Positions 36,767 to 45,827 of a stretch of DNA of 61,538 bases are shown piece after piece (the first letter of the stretch is position 1; each line of letters starts with the position of its first letter). The notes beneath the pieces were generated by a model. The model did no database searches. It worked only from the letters and a program-made list of their open reading frames with translations, and was not told where the DNA came from. This stretch comes from Clostridia bacterium (lineage in GTDB: Bacteria > Bacillota > Clostridia > Oscillospirales > CAG-272): assembly GCA_017536475.1 (NCBI GenBank), contig JAFXHH010000008.1:1-61538 (forward strand). Direction: 5' to 3'. The translations under genes and the position numbers were made by a program.

Positions 36767-37750
36767 ATGAAAAAACTGTTAAGCATCGTTTTGGCGGCAC
36801 TTATGTGTGTATCCTTGGTAGTGCTCGCCTCTTGTGATACGCCCAACAAGGACGACGGTAAATATACTGTCGGTATCTGTCAGCTCGTTCCTCATCCCGC
36901 GCTCGACGCGGCTACTCAGGGCTTTAAGGACGCTCTTGTTGCAGAGCTCGGCGCGGAGAACGTAGAGTTTCTTACCGAGAACGCAGGCAACGATCCTGCG
37001 GTCTGCACCACTATCGTCACTAATTTTGTAACTAAAAAGGTCGATCTTATTATGGCTAACGCGACTCCCGCGCTTACCGCGGCAGTTAACGGCACCGATA
37101 CTATACCGATCCTCGGCACCTCTATCACCGAGTACGGCACTGCTCTCGGAATCGACAATTTCGACGGTCTGGTCGGCGGCAATATTTCGGGAACCAGCGA
37201 CCTTGCCCCTCTTGATCAGCAGGCACAGATGATCCTCGATCTTTTCCCCGAGGCAGAGACCGTAGCTATGCTTTACGCTTCGGGCGAGGCTAACTCGAAG
37301 TATCAGGTCAAGGTAGTTACCGAATATCTTGAGGCGAACGGAATTACCGTTATAGACAAGGCGTTTTCTGATTCCAACGACGTTTCCACGGTTGCTGCCT
37401 CCGCTGCAGCGTCCGCTGACGTTATATATATCCCCACCGACAATACTGCGGCAAGCTGTGCCGAAACAATCGGCGGAGTTATAGGAGAGACCCCTCTGAT
37501 CGCGGGCGAGCAGGGAATCTGTACGGGTTGCGGAGTTGCAACTCTTACTATCAGCTACTACGATCTTGGAGTTGCTACGGGCAAGATGGCTGCGAAGATC
37601 CTTAAGGGCGAGGCTGATATCTCCGAGATGAAGATCGAGTATGCAGAGACATTTACCAAGAAGTACAACAAGGAAAGGTGCGAGCTTCTCGGTATTGATA
37701 TTGAGGCTCTCGAGGCTGCGGGCTACGTTGCGATCGAAGTCGAGGAATAA
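36767..37750 (+). CDS. ABC importer substrate-binding lipoprotein, TrpX-like
   Basis: 327 residues. Signal peptide with lipobox VLASC (Cys about 23), then a two-lobe periplasmic-binding fold: YTVGICQLVPHPALDAATQGF, NATPALTAAVN, PILGTSITEYG. This is the ABC_sub_bind (DUF534) family, members of which bind tryptophan or related aromatic compounds in Firmicutes. The ligand cannot be read directly. First gene of a three-gene importer operon; a GC-rich hairpin (37793-37823) follows it. Confidence 0.88.
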   Translation: MKKLLSIVLAALMCVSLVVLASCDTPNKDDGKYTVGICQLVPHPALDAATQGFKDALVAELGAENVEFLTENAGNDPAVCTTIVTNFVTKKVDLIMANATPALTAAVNGTDTIPILGTSITEYGTALGIDNFDGLVGGNISGTSDLAPLDQQAQMILDLFPEAETVAMLYASGEANSKYQVKVVTEYLEANGITVIDKAFSDSNDVSTVAASAAASADVIYIPTDNTAASCAETIGGVIGETPLIAGEQGICTGCGVATLTISYYDLGVATGKMAAKILKGEADISEMKIEYAETFTKKYNKERCELLGIDIEALEAAGYVAIEVEE

Positions 37751-37789
37751 TATCGTTCCCGTATCCAATAATATTTAAAGAACTATCCT

Positions 37790-37823
37790 GCCGCTGCCGT
37801 GGTGACAATACCGCGGCGGCGTC
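37790..37823 (+). promoter_or_regulatory. Intercistronic hairpin
   Basis: An imperfect GC-rich stem (CCGCTGCCGTGGT / ACCGCGGCGG) between the binding protein and permease genes. Such hairpins commonly stabilise the 5' part of binding-protein operons. Inference. Confidence 0.5.
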
Positions 37824-37848
37824 AGTTGTATGAAAAGGATTTTTTGAG

Positions 37849-38775
37849 ATGAACTTGATTTTGAATTGGCTTGGAACTCTTCCGGGCGCCGCAGGGCAGG
37901 GACTTGTCTGGGGACTTATGGCGATAGGGCTCTATATCACCTATAAGATCCTCGACGTTGCCGATCTGACGGTCGACGGCTCTATCTGTACGGGCGCGGC
38001 GGTCTGCGCGGTAATGGTCACAAACGGCGTAAATATATGGATAGCTATGTTTTGCGCGCTCGTAGCAGGAATGCTTGCGGGACTTGTCACGGGATGGCTT
38101 CATACGATTTTTGGTATCCCCGCGATCCTTGCGGGAATTTTGACTCAGCTGATGCTCTGGTCTGTCAATCTTCTGATAATGAGTGGCAGAGCAAACGTCG
38201 CGATAACGAGACTGAAATACGGCGACAAGGTGCTGATAACCTCTGCGGCGTCCGATATTTACAGAACGATCGTTATTCTTGCGGTATTCGTTACGCTGAC
38301 GATAGCTGTGCTTTATTGGTTCTTCGGAACCGAGTTCGGCTCTACTCTGCGTGCGACGGGAAACAACCTTGAGATGAGCAGAGCACAGGGAATAAACACC
38401 AACTTTGCAAAGGTATTCGGACTTGCGCTGTCGAACGGAATAGTCGCGCTTGCGGGTGCGCTGCTGGCACAGCAGCAGGGATCTGCAGACATCAATATGG
38501 GACGAGGTGCGATAGTTATCGGTCTTGCGGCGATCATAATCGGAGAGGCGCTTTGCCCGAAGCTCGTTACGAATTTCTATCTCAGACTGCTCTGCGTTGC
38601 AGGAGGAGCTATCATTTATTGGTTCGTTTTCCAGACGGTAGTCTTTATCGGTCTGCCCAGCGAGCTTCTGAAGATGCTTTCGGCTCTGGTCGTTGCTTGC
38701 TTCCTCGGTGTGCCTTATCTGAAGAAGACCTATTTCTCGAAAAAGAAGAAAGCGAGAGGTGGCAAACATGCTTGA
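37849..38775 (+). CDS. ABC importer permease
   Basis: 308 residues with eight to nine hydrophobic helices, of the BPD_transp_2 (LivH-like) type. DLTVDGSICTGAAVCA near 43 and RATGNNLEMSRAQGINT near 170, the coupling loop to the ATPase, are typical. A basic C-terminus ends in KKKARGGKHA. It overlaps the ATPase gene by 8 bases. AAAAGGA lies before the ATG. Confidence 0.9.
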   Translation: MNLILNWLGTLPGAAGQGLVWGLMAIGLYITYKILDVADLTVDGSICTGAAVCAVMVTNGVNIWIAMFCALVAGMLAGLVTGWLHTIFGIPAILAGILTQLMLWSVNLLIMSGRANVAITRLKYGDKVLITSAASDIYRTIVILAVFVTLTIAVLYWFFGTEFGSTLRATGNNLEMSRAQGINTNFAKVFGLALSNGIVALAGALLAQQQGSADINMGRGAIVIGLAAIIIGEALCPKLVTNFYLRLLCVAGGAIIYWFVFQTVVFIGLPSELLKMLSALVVACFLGVPYLKKTYFSKKKKARGGKHA

Positions 38776-39562
38776 GATAAAAGATATTTATAAGACCTTC
38801 AACGAGGGCACGGTCAACGAGAAAAAGGTATTCGAGGGACTCAGCCTTACGCTTAAGGAAGGCGATTTCGTGACCGTTATCGGCGGAAACGGCGCGGGAA
38901 AATCGACTATGCTCAATATCGTTGCGGGGGCATATCCTGCCGACGACGGAAGCATTACGATCGACGGCGTTGACGTTACAAAGCTTCCCGAACACAAAAG
39001 AGCAAAGTATATAGGCAGAGTATTTCAGGACCCCAGAATGGGAACCGCCACGGATATGTGGGTCGAGGAAAATATGGCGATCGCGGACAGACGCGGCATG
39101 AGACGCGGACTTCGTTGGTCGATCACGAACAAGGACAGAGAGCGCTATAAAGAGGCTCTTGCCCAGCTTGACCTCGGTCTTGAGGACAGACTCTCCACCA
39201 AAATGGGTCTGCTTTCGGGCGGACAGCGCCAGGCAGTCACTTTGCTTATGGCAACTATGAAAAAGCCGAAGCTTCTGCTTCTCGACGAGCATACCGCCGC
39301 ACTTGACCCCAAGACCGCGGCAAAGGTTCTTGAAATAACCGATAAGCTTATTAACGAAAACAATCTTACCGCGCTTATGGTAACCCATAATATGCGCGAT
39401 GCCATAGCCCACGGAAACCGTCTCATTATGATGAACGCGGGTAAAATAATCATCGACGTCAGCGGCGAGGAAAAGAAAAAGCTCACCGTCGAGTCGCTCC
39501 TCGCAGCCTTCTCTAAGGCAAGCGGAGCCGAATTCGCAAGCGATAGAGCTCTGTTGAGTTGA
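38768..39562 (+). CDS. ABC importer ATP-binding protein
   Basis: 264 residues. Walker A IGGNGAGKST near 39, signature LLSGGQRQAV near 152, Walker B LLLLDEHTAALD near 172 and switch His in MVTHNMRDA near 207. The Glu after the Walker B Asp is present, so it should be active. GAGAGGTGG precedes the ATG 38768. It energises the permease at 37849 and ends at a long family hairpin (39573-39623). Confidence 0.92.
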   Translation: MLEIKDIYKTFNEGTVNEKKVFEGLSLTLKEGDFVTVIGGNGAGKSTMLNIVAGAYPADDGSITIDGVDVTKLPEHKRAKYIGRVFQDPRMGTATDMWVEENMAIADRRGMRRGLRWSITNKDRERYKEALAQLDLGLEDRLSTKMGLLSGGQRQAVTLLMATMKKPKLLLLDEHTAALDPKTAAKVLEITDKLINENNLTALMVTHNMRDAIAHGNRLIMMNAGKIIIDVSGEEKKKLTVESLLAAFSKASGAEFASDRALLS

Positions 39563-39572
39563 TGATGAGATA

Positions 39573-39623
39573 TAGGGGGAGAGAGGAGACCTTTTTCCAA
39601 AAAAGGTCTCCTCTCTCCCCCTA
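39573..39623 (+). repeat. 24-bp hairpin after the ABC operon
   Basis: TAGGGGGAGAGAGGAGACCT ... with an almost exact inverted copy around the loop; same family as the hairpins after ilvD and purC. Confidence 0.8.
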
Positions 39624-39746
39624 AAACCCCCTCTCACCTTCCAAAAACTTTCTGGAAAAGAGGAAAGAGGGAAAGGTGGAGAAACCCGAAAGCCGTATGG
39701 TGATCGGGAGAACGAAGAACGAAGAATGGAAAATGAAGATCAAATA

Positions 39747-40823
39747 TTATGATTCGGTTTTCATAAAGCTTTTTAGAGATAGCGCGACGATCGGACCGAT
39801 GAAAATTCCGCCAAATCCGAGCAGCTTTATTCCAACGTATATAGAAGCAAGCGTTGCCAAGGGGTGTATGCCGAGCGAGTCGCCCACGATCTTTGGCTCG
39901 ATCAGTTGTCTTATTATCGATACTGCGGCGTAAAGGATCAGAAGACCTATGCCGAGCTTGGAATTTGACACGGCGAAGGAGAAAAGCGCCCACGGGATCA
40001 AGATCGTGCCCGTGCCCAATATGGGGAGAATATCGACGATAGCGATGATGACGCTCAAAAGGAGTGCGTAATTGACGCCGAGCAGGGAAAGTCCGACGAA
40101 CATTTCACAAAATGTCAGGAGCATAATAAGAAGATAGGCTTTAAGATAGCTCGTAAGCGTGCGGGTTATCTTTCTTTTTGTTTCGGGGAGCTTTGAGCGC
40201 ATAGCATCGGGCAGGAGAGCCGAGATGCCCTTGCCGATCCTTTCCTTGTCGGTGCAAAAATAGAACGCAGAGATCAGAAGTACAGCGACCGTCAGTATTA
40301 TCTCGGGAATTTTCGCCACAAGGCCGACTGCGGCGGAGGGCAGGGCACTCGTTAAAGATCCCATCAGCTTACCGAGCGCGTCAAGCATAAGCTCGTCAAG
40401 GTCAAGCCCGAGCTGTTGCATCTGCTCAGACTCAAAAAATCGTCTGATAAATCCGAATTTTTCACCGATCGGGCCAAATTTTTTGCCGAGATCCTCAAAA
40501 AATCGGCTGATCATCTCGGGGTCTGCGGAGAGTCTGTCGATAAGATTGCCGATCTCCGAGACAAGCCGCGAGATCGCAAGCGATAAAAGTGTTGCGATTA
40601 TCCCAAAAAATAGTATCACGAGGAAAGCCGAGACAAATTTTGGCGAGGCGTGAGTCTTTTTAGATATCCAAGCGGCGAGAGGGGAGATTATCACGGAGAT
40701 CAGAGCCGCCAGAAGAAAGGGCATCGCTATTGATAACGCGTATTTGAAAAAGAGCCAGAAAAATATTAAAATTCCCGCAACGATCACGGTAATATTCGCC
40801 GCACGTCTGTATTCGGTGTCCAT
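39747..40823 (-). CDS. AI-2E family transporter, YtvI-like permease
   Basis: 358 residues, hydrophobic with seven to eight helices and a soluble segment at about 100-170. Family blocks are VDILPILGTGTILIPWA near 270 and IRQLIEPKIVGDSLGIHPLATLASIYVGIKLLG near 307. Members include the AI-2 exporter TqsA and the sporulation protein YtvI; which role applies cannot be told. GGAGG precedes the ATG. Confidence 0.88.
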   Translation of the reverse strand: MDTEYRRAANITVIVAGILIFFWLFFKYALSIAMPFLLAALISVIISPLAAWISKKTHASPKFVSAFLVILFFGIIATLLSLAISRLVSEIGNLIDRLSADPEMISRFFEDLGKKFGPIGEKFGFIRRFFESEQMQQLGLDLDELMLDALGKLMGSLTSALPSAAVGLVAKIPEIILTVAVLLISAFYFCTDKERIGKGISALLPDAMRSKLPETKRKITRTLTSYLKAYLLIMLLTFCEMFVGLSLLGVNYALLLSVIIAIVDILPILGTGTILIPWALFSFAVSNSKLGIGLLILYAAVSIIRQLIEPKIVGDSLGIHPLATLASIYVGIKLLGFGGIFIGPIVALSLKSFMKTES

Positions 40824-40956
40824 AAATACCTCCGCAGAAGATTATATATCTATTTTATGACAGATCTTGTGCGTTCTATTTCTCAAAACTTTTTTATCTT
40901 GACATTTTTCTGTATAAATGTTAAAATTGTCGTGTAGAAGAACGGAGAAAGCGACG

Positions 40957-41865
40957 GTGATCAGAGTGAAGAATTTGTTTGCGAAGCTGCCCGAAAGAAC
41001 GAACAAGGGAGATATGGGCAGACTCCTCGTGCTTTGCGGCTCGTATGACCCGAAGGGTGCGTCGATGTGCGGCGCGGCATATTTTTGCGCGGCGGCGGCA
41101 TATCGCACGGGCGCGGGGATAGTTGAGATCTTTACGCCGAGAGAGAACTATCCTGCACTTGCGACTCTTGTGCCCGAGTCGGTCTTTTCGCTTTACGGAT
41201 ACGAGGAGGAGACCTGTGCGGTAACGGCGCGATTGGCAGAGGCGATATCTCGCTCGGATGCGGTGGTCATCGGTTGCGGACTTGGAAAGAGTGCGCTTGC
41301 AAGAGAACTTGTCAGGGTTACTTTGTCAAGTGCGGCCTGCCCGATTTTGATCGATGCCGACGGACTAAATATCATTTCAGAGGATGAAAAAATTTGGAGT
41401 CTGCTTGACGAAAAGCAGAGAGCGCAGACCGTTATCACGCCCCACCCGGGAGAGATGTCGCGGCTTTGCGGCGAACCTATTGTCGATATATTGTCCGACA
41501 CGTCAAAATGTGCGAAAAGCTTTGCTAAAAAGCACGGGCTAATCTGTCTTTTGAAGGATCACCATACCGCGATAAGCGACGGCGAAAGACTTTATCTCAA
41601 CCAAAGCGGAAACGCGGGAATGGCAAGCGCGGGCATGGGAGATCTGCTTGCGGGAATTATCGGCGCGCTGCTGGCGAGAGAGTCGAAAAATAATTTTGGA
41701 AATTCGGACGTTTTTGAGTGCACCGCGGTCGGCGCGTACCTCCATGGCCTCGCAGGAGACCTCGCGGCTGAAAAATACGGCGAATATTCGGTCACAGCAA
41801 GTGTGGTTTTGTCGGAAATACCTGCCGCGATAATGAGAAATTTTAGCAATAATACACAAAATTAA
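40957..41865 (+). CDS. nnrD: ADP/ATP-dependent NAD(P)H-hydrate dehydratase
   Basis: About 302 residues, the ribokinase-like domain alone, without the YjeF N-terminal epimerase. KGDMGRLLVLCGS is near the N-terminus, VITPHPGEMSRL near 163, and the nucleotide motif GNAGMASAGMGDLLAGIIGA near 220. It repairs hydrated NAD(P)H. GGAGA nine bases before the GTG at 40957 favours that start; a GTG nine bases later is possible. TTGACA/TAAAAT promoter elements lie just upstream (near 40898-40926). Confidence 0.9.
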   Translation: MIRVKNLFAKLPERTNKGDMGRLLVLCGSYDPKGASMCGAAYFCAAAAYRTGAGIVEIFTPRENYPALATLVPESVFSLYGYEEETCAVTARLAEAISRSDAVVIGCGLGKSALARELVRVTLSSAACPILIDADGLNIISEDEKIWSLLDEKQRAQTVITPHPGEMSRLCGEPIVDILSDTSKCAKSFAKKHGLICLLKDHHTAISDGERLYLNQSGNAGMASAGMGDLLAGIIGALLARESKNNFGNSDVFECTAVGAYLHGLAGDLAAEKYGEYSVTASVVLSEIPAAIMRNFSNNTQN

Positions 41866-41893
41866 AAATTTTTCAAAAAAATCAAAAAAACAC

Positions 41894-41922
41894 TTGCATT
41901 TGAGAAAAAAATGTGATATCAT
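41894..41922 (+). promoter_or_regulatory. Promoter of rpsT
   Basis: TTGCAT (41894-41899), 17-base spacer, TATCAT (41917-41922). The leader contains CCCTC/GAGGG and ATGTAAA/TTTACAT hairpins, the latter abutting the GGAGG ribosome site. Confidence 0.65.
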
Positions 41923-42012
41923 ATATGAGTATGCGGCGGTATGCCCGATGTACCCTCTCAGACGGAGGGCGATCCGTGCATTAAATGTAAAATTTACATG
42001 GAGGTTGAGAAA

Positions 42013-42279
42013 ATGCCGAACATTAAATCCGCAAAGAAGCGCGTATTGGTCATCAAGAAGAAGACCCTTCAGAACAAGATGTTCAAGTCCGCTATGAAGA
42101 CCGAGATCAAGAAGTTCTACGCTGCTGTAGCATCCGGTGACGTTGCAAGCGCACAGGTTGCATACAAGTCTGCTACCAAGAAGATCGACGTTGCTGCATC
42201 CAAGGGCATTATCCATAAGAACGCCGCTGCTCACAAGAAGAGCCAGTTCACCAAGGCGATCAACGGAATGCAGAAGTAA
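42013..42279 (+). CDS. rpsT: 30S ribosomal protein S20
   Basis: 88 residues, very basic and helical, starting MPNIKSAKKRVLVIKK, the family start, with FTKAINGMQK at the end. It binds 16S rRNA in the small subunit. GGAGG lies before the ATG at 42013; longer readings cover only the structured leader. Monocistronic, with a strong terminator. Confidence 0.96.
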   Translation: MPNIKSAKKRVLVIKKKTLQNKMFKSAMKTEIKKFYAAVASGDVASAQVAYKSATKKIDVAASKGIIHKNAAAHKKSQFTKAINGMQK

Positions 42280-42323
42280 TTTCAGTTAAATCAGTTAGCC
42301 TTTCGTCTTAACCCAACGAAAAG

Positions 42324-42396
42324 CGAAAAAATAAACGACGGTATGTTTAAGGGACACTCACTCCCGAGGCATACCGTCGTTTATTTTTCGTATTGG
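42324..42396. terminator. Long bidirectional terminator between rpsT and prfB
   Basis: An exact stem of about 21 bp (CGAAAAAATAAACGACGGTATG against its inverted copy) encloses a second small hairpin GGGA/TCCC in the loop. The stem ends in T-rich sequence on both strands. The gap to prfB also holds a smaller hairpin near 42413-42434 that may end prfB. Confidence 0.85.
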
Positions 42397-42454
42397 TTCA
42401 ATTCAACAAAAAAGCTCCGACCACACGGGCGGAGCTCTTTGTTTGCCAATTCAA

Positions 42455-43564
42455 TTATTTGTTCGAATTCATCTTGAGGTAAGCGTTGATGAATCCGTCG
42501 ATATTTCCGTCCATTACCGACTGGATATTGCCGTCCTCGTATCCGGTTCTTGTGTCCTTGGCGAGAGTGTAGGGCATAAATACGTAGGAACGGATCTGCG
42601 CGCCCCACTCTATGTTGGTCTTGTTGCCCTGGATCTCCTCGATGGTGTCAAGACGCTCGCGGAGCTTGATCTCCATAAGCTTCGCCTTCAGCATTTTGAG
42701 GGCGGTCTCTTTGTTCTGAAGCTGGCTTCTCTCGGTCTGACAGCCGACCACGATTCCCGTAGGCTTGTGCACGATACGGATAGCCGAGTCGGTCTTGTTG
42801 ATGTGCTGACCGCCCGCACCTGACGAACGGTGCGCGGTGATCTCGAGGTCCTCCTCCTTGAGAACGACTGCGTCGACGTCATCAAACTCTGGCATTACCT
42901 CGATAGACGCGAACGAGGTCTGACGTCTGCCTGCCGCATCAAAGGGAGAAACGCGGACGAGACGGTGAACGCCGTTTTCGCTCTTAAGGAAACCGTATGC
43001 GTTCATGCCCTCGACCGTGATAGTCGCGGACTTGATTCCTGCGGCGTCGCCGTCGAGCCAGTCGATAAGCTTGACCTTAAATCCCGACTTTTCTGCCCAA
43101 CGGGTGATCATTCTGTAAAGCATCTGCGCCCAGTCCTGTGCCTCGGTACCGCCTGCACCGGGATGGAAGGAGACTATGGCGTTGTTTTTGTCGTATTCCT
43201 CGCAAAGAAGCACGGAGATTCTTTCCTTTTCTGCCGTTGCTTCGATCTCGGCAAGCTCTGTTTCGACTTCTTCTACGCAGCTCTCGTCGTTTTCCTCGAT
43301 CGCCATTTCGGCGAGAACGATAGCGTCCTCAAGGCGCGAGCAAAGACCCTCGTAGTCCTCGATAGTATCGCGGGATTGCTTTATCTGTTGCGTAATTTTA
43401 TTTGCCGCGCTCGGATCGTTCCAGAAATTCGGGTCGAGCGTCTGTGCCTCAAGCTCAGCAGCCTTTGCCTTGAGATCGGTGATGCGAAGCGCGTTGCCAA
43501 GCTCTTTTACGTCGTCGCGAAGCGCGATGAGCTTACGCTTGGCTTCTTCAAGTGCTATTATCAT
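42455..43564 (-). CDS. prfB: Peptide chain release factor 2, no frameshift site
   Basis: Reads UGA and UAA stop codons. 369 residues, with the RF2 tripeptide SPF in VRVSPFDAAGRRQ and the GGQ catalytic loop in RSSGAGGQHINKTDS. The reading frame is uninterrupted through the region (residues 22-30, LGNALRITD) where most prfB genes carry CTT TGA and need a +1 shift, so RF2 autoregulation by frameshifting is absent. AAGGAGGA-type sequence precedes the ATG. Confidence 0.95.
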   Translation of the reverse strand: MIIALEEAKRKLIALRDDVKELGNALRITDLKAKAAELEAQTLDPNFWNDPSAANKITQQIKQSRDTIEDYEGLCSRLEDAIVLAEMAIEENDESCVEEVETELAEIEATAEKERISVLLCEEYDKNNAIVSFHPGAGGTEAQDWAQMLYRMITRWAEKSGFKVKLIDWLDGDAAGIKSATITVEGMNAYGFLKSENGVHRLVRVSPFDAAGRRQTSFASIEVMPEFDDVDAVVLKEEDLEITAHRSSGAGGQHINKTDSAIRIVHKPTGIVVGCQTERSQLQNKETALKMLKAKLMEIKLRERLDTIEEIQGNKTNIEWGAQIRSYVFMPYTLAKDTRTGYEDGNIQSVMDGNIDGFINAYLKMNSNK

Positions 43565-43786
43565 AAATGTTATCCTCCAAAATTATCAATGTTGTTTTTT
43601 CGTGATTGCGTGGGGGATAAATCGCTAAATTTTGAGTTTCATAGCTATCTGATCCTTATCCATATTTTATCAGCGTATATTATAACACAATTTTTGCTAT
43701 TTTGCAAGAGGGTTTTTCATCATTTGAATATTTTTTGCCCGGCGTGAAAAAATATTTTCAAAACGCTTAAAAATACTGCGTTTCTA

Positions 43787-43815
43787 TTGACTTTTTTTGT
43801 GGCAGGATATATAAT
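43787..43815 (+). promoter_or_regulatory. Promoter of the DUF1858 gene
   Basis: TTGACT (43787-43792), 17-base spacer, TATAAT (43810-43815). Confidence 0.8.
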
Positions 43816-43857
43816 AGTATTCGTAGAAATATAATCTTTATAAAGGAGGATAGCACT

Positions 43858-44058
43858 ATGAAGGTAACTAAGGAATCGATCATCGGCGATATTCTCGATT
43901 ACGACAGAGGAACAGCAGAGTTCTTCTTTGAGATCGGAATGCACTGCCTCGGCTGCCCCGCTTCTCGTGGCGAGTCGATCGAGGAGGCTTGCGCGGTTCA
44001 CGGAACCGATGCAGACGAGCTTGTAGCAAAGATCAACGCGTATCTTGCAAGCAAGTAA
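43858..44058 (+). CDS. DUF1858 / hybrid-cluster-associated redox disulfide domain protein
   Basis: 66 residues. The motif MHCLGCPASRGESIEEAC with its CxxC pair is characteristic of the small DUF1858 family found beside hybrid cluster proteins and in anaerobes. It is presumed to act in disulfide or metal chemistry; the role is unproved. AAAGGAGG precedes the ATG and the gene has its own promoter. Confidence 0.88.
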   Translation: MKVTKESIIGDILDYDRGTAEFFFEIGMHCLGCPASRGESIEEACAVHGTDADELVAKINAYLASK

Positions 44059-44137
44059 TGTCCGAGAAAACAGCCCGTATTCAGAATATGTTTACGGGCT
44101 GTTTTTTCAAGGAAATAATTTTTACATTAATTTGAGA

Positions 44138-44322
44138 ATTCTCCTTGTTTTGCAAAGGCTTACGGCGAGGAGATAAATCTACAATACATACATTTTTACA
44201 AGAAGTTTTTGGGATTCTCCTTGTTTTGCAAAGGCTTACGGCGAGGAGATAACACCACATTATATACATTTTACAGGAAGTTTTTGGGATTCTTAAACCC
44301 TTTTTTCCAAAAAGGGTTTAAG
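44138..44322 (+). repeat. 76-bp tandem duplication plus family hairpin before trmK
   Basis: The segment from ATTCTCCTTGTTTTGCAAAG recurs at 44138 and 44214 and begins again at 44289, where it runs into hairpin CTTAAACCC ... GGGTTTAAG (44292-44322). The gap between 44058 and 44341 has no gene. Confidence 0.85.
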
Positions 44323-44340
44323 TCCCCTAAGGGACAAAAA

Positions 44341-45030
44341 ATGCAATTAGACACACGACTTCGCGCGGCGGCGGAAATGATCCCGCGCGGCGCAAGACTT
44401 GCCGATGTTGGCAGCGACCATGCATATCTGCCGATCGCGCTATGCTTGGAAAATAAAATTGAATACGCGCGAGCGTCCGACATCAACGAGGGGCCCGTGT
44501 CGGCGGCAAGGGCTAACGTAATAAAGAACGGGCTTGCTGAGAGAATAGAGGTCACGCGCGCCGACGGACTCGACGGAGCCGAGAGATTTGAGCCCGATTG
44601 CATTACGGTGCTTGGAATGGGAGGTGAGCTGATCGCCTCGATCCTTGACAAAGCGAAATGGATAAAAACCGGCAAGATCACCCTCGTGTTGCAGCCTATG
44701 ACCCACGCAGAGATCCTCGCAAAACATCTTGCAGAGCAGGGGTTTGCGATCCTTGATGAAATAATAGTTTGCGACGGCGGCAGAGATGACCGAATATACC
44801 GCGTGATCAAGGCGAGCTATTGCGGCGAGAGCTATGAGCTCTCGGAGCTTGAAGCGCTGATCGGCAGGATAAATCTCGACCGAGGCGACAGCGTCACCCG
44901 CGCGCTCGTCGAGAAAAATATCCGCATACTGCAAACGAGAATAGACGGTAAGGCAATCTCGGGTGCCGATGCCGAGCATGAAAAATTGCTTGTAAAAGAA
45001 ATGAAAACATATTTGGAGACGAAAAAATGA
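44341..45030 (+). CDS. trmK: tRNA (adenine-N1)-methyltransferase, TrmK-like
   Basis: 229 residues. Methylates A22 of tRNA in Gram-positives. The SAM motif ADVGSDHAYLPIAL is near 21-34, ASDINEGPVSAA near 46, and the catalytic VLGMGGELI near 85, all TrmK signatures. A C-terminal coiled segment follows. The start at 44341 follows AAGGGA. It overlaps the next gene by four bases (ATGA), the usual trmK-nif3 pairing in Firmicutes. Confidence 0.93.
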   Translation: MQLDTRLRAAAEMIPRGARLADVGSDHAYLPIALCLENKIEYARASDINEGPVSAARANVIKNGLAERIEVTRADGLDGAERFEPDCITVLGMGGELIASILDKAKWIKTGKITLVLQPMTHAEILAKHLAEQGFAILDEIIVCDGGRDDRIYRVIKASYCGESYELSELEALIGRINLDRGDSVTRALVEKNIRILQTRIDGKAISGADAEHEKLLVKEMKTYLETKK

Positions 45031-45806
45031 AGGTAATCGAACTGTACAATAAGCTTTGTGAAATAATCCCCACCTCGCTCTCTTGCCCTTGGGATAAGGA
45101 CGGCCTTGAATCCTGCCCCGAGCCCGACCGCGAGGTAAAAAAGGTGTTGATAACTCTCGATATCACTAATGCGGCTATCGATCGCGCAATTGAGGGAGAC
45201 TTTGACGTCATCGTGTCGCACCATCCCGTCTTTTTCGGAGGTCTTGGTGTGATGAATGCGCTGACCTTTGACGGCGCAAAGGCGGTAAGACTTGCAAAGA
45301 ACAATATCGCGGCGATGTCCTTCCACACCCGACTCGACGCGCGTGAGGACGGCGTAAACGACACGCTCGCACGCCTCTGCGGTCTTAAAAATATAGAGAT
45401 CGTCGGCGATGATAAGATCGCCCGCGTGGGAGAGCTCGACGAGGAGATCTCGCTTGAGGATTTTGCAAAAATCGTAAAGGACAAGCTCTCTTGGGGAGGC
45501 GGCGAGCGCGAGGCGACACTTTCGGTCTGCAACGTAAACGGCAGAGTTAAAAGAGTTGCACTGGTCGGAGGCTCGGGCGGAGATATGATGAATCTCGCCA
45601 AAGATGCGGGTGCCGACACCTACCTCACGGGCGACGCCAAGCACCACGAGTACCTAGGCGCGTTCGATTTCGGCATAAATCTCATCTGCGCGGGTCATTT
45701 CTTTACCGAGCACCCCGTCTGCGAGTTCTTGGATAAAACGCTTGCCGAGATCTGCCCCGAAGTCCAGCGCGAGATATATTTTTCAAATCAAGTGATAACG
45801 CTTTAA
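45027..45806 (+). CDS. Nif3-like dinuclear metal-centre protein
   Basis: 259 residues. Metal ligands are in VSHHPVFFGG near 64 and GHFFTEHPVCEFL near 229, with DARGEDGVN-like residues between (DAREDGVND). The family is often annotated as a GTP cyclohydrolase I type 2, but the true activity is unsettled. Co-translated with trmK. Confidence 0.92.
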   Translation: MKVIELYNKLCEIIPTSLSCPWDKDGLESCPEPDREVKKVLITLDITNAAIDRAIEGDFDVIVSHHPVFFGGLGVMNALTFDGAKAVRLAKNNIAAMSFHTRLDAREDGVNDTLARLCGLKNIEIVGDDKIARVGELDEEISLEDFAKIVKDKLSWGGGEREATLSVCNVNGRVKRVALVGGSGGDMMNLAKDAGADTYLTGDAKHHEYLGAFDFGINLICAGHFFTEHPVCEFLDKTLAEICPEVQREIYFSNQVITL

Positions 45807-45827
45807 TTAAAATAAAGGAGATCAGAT

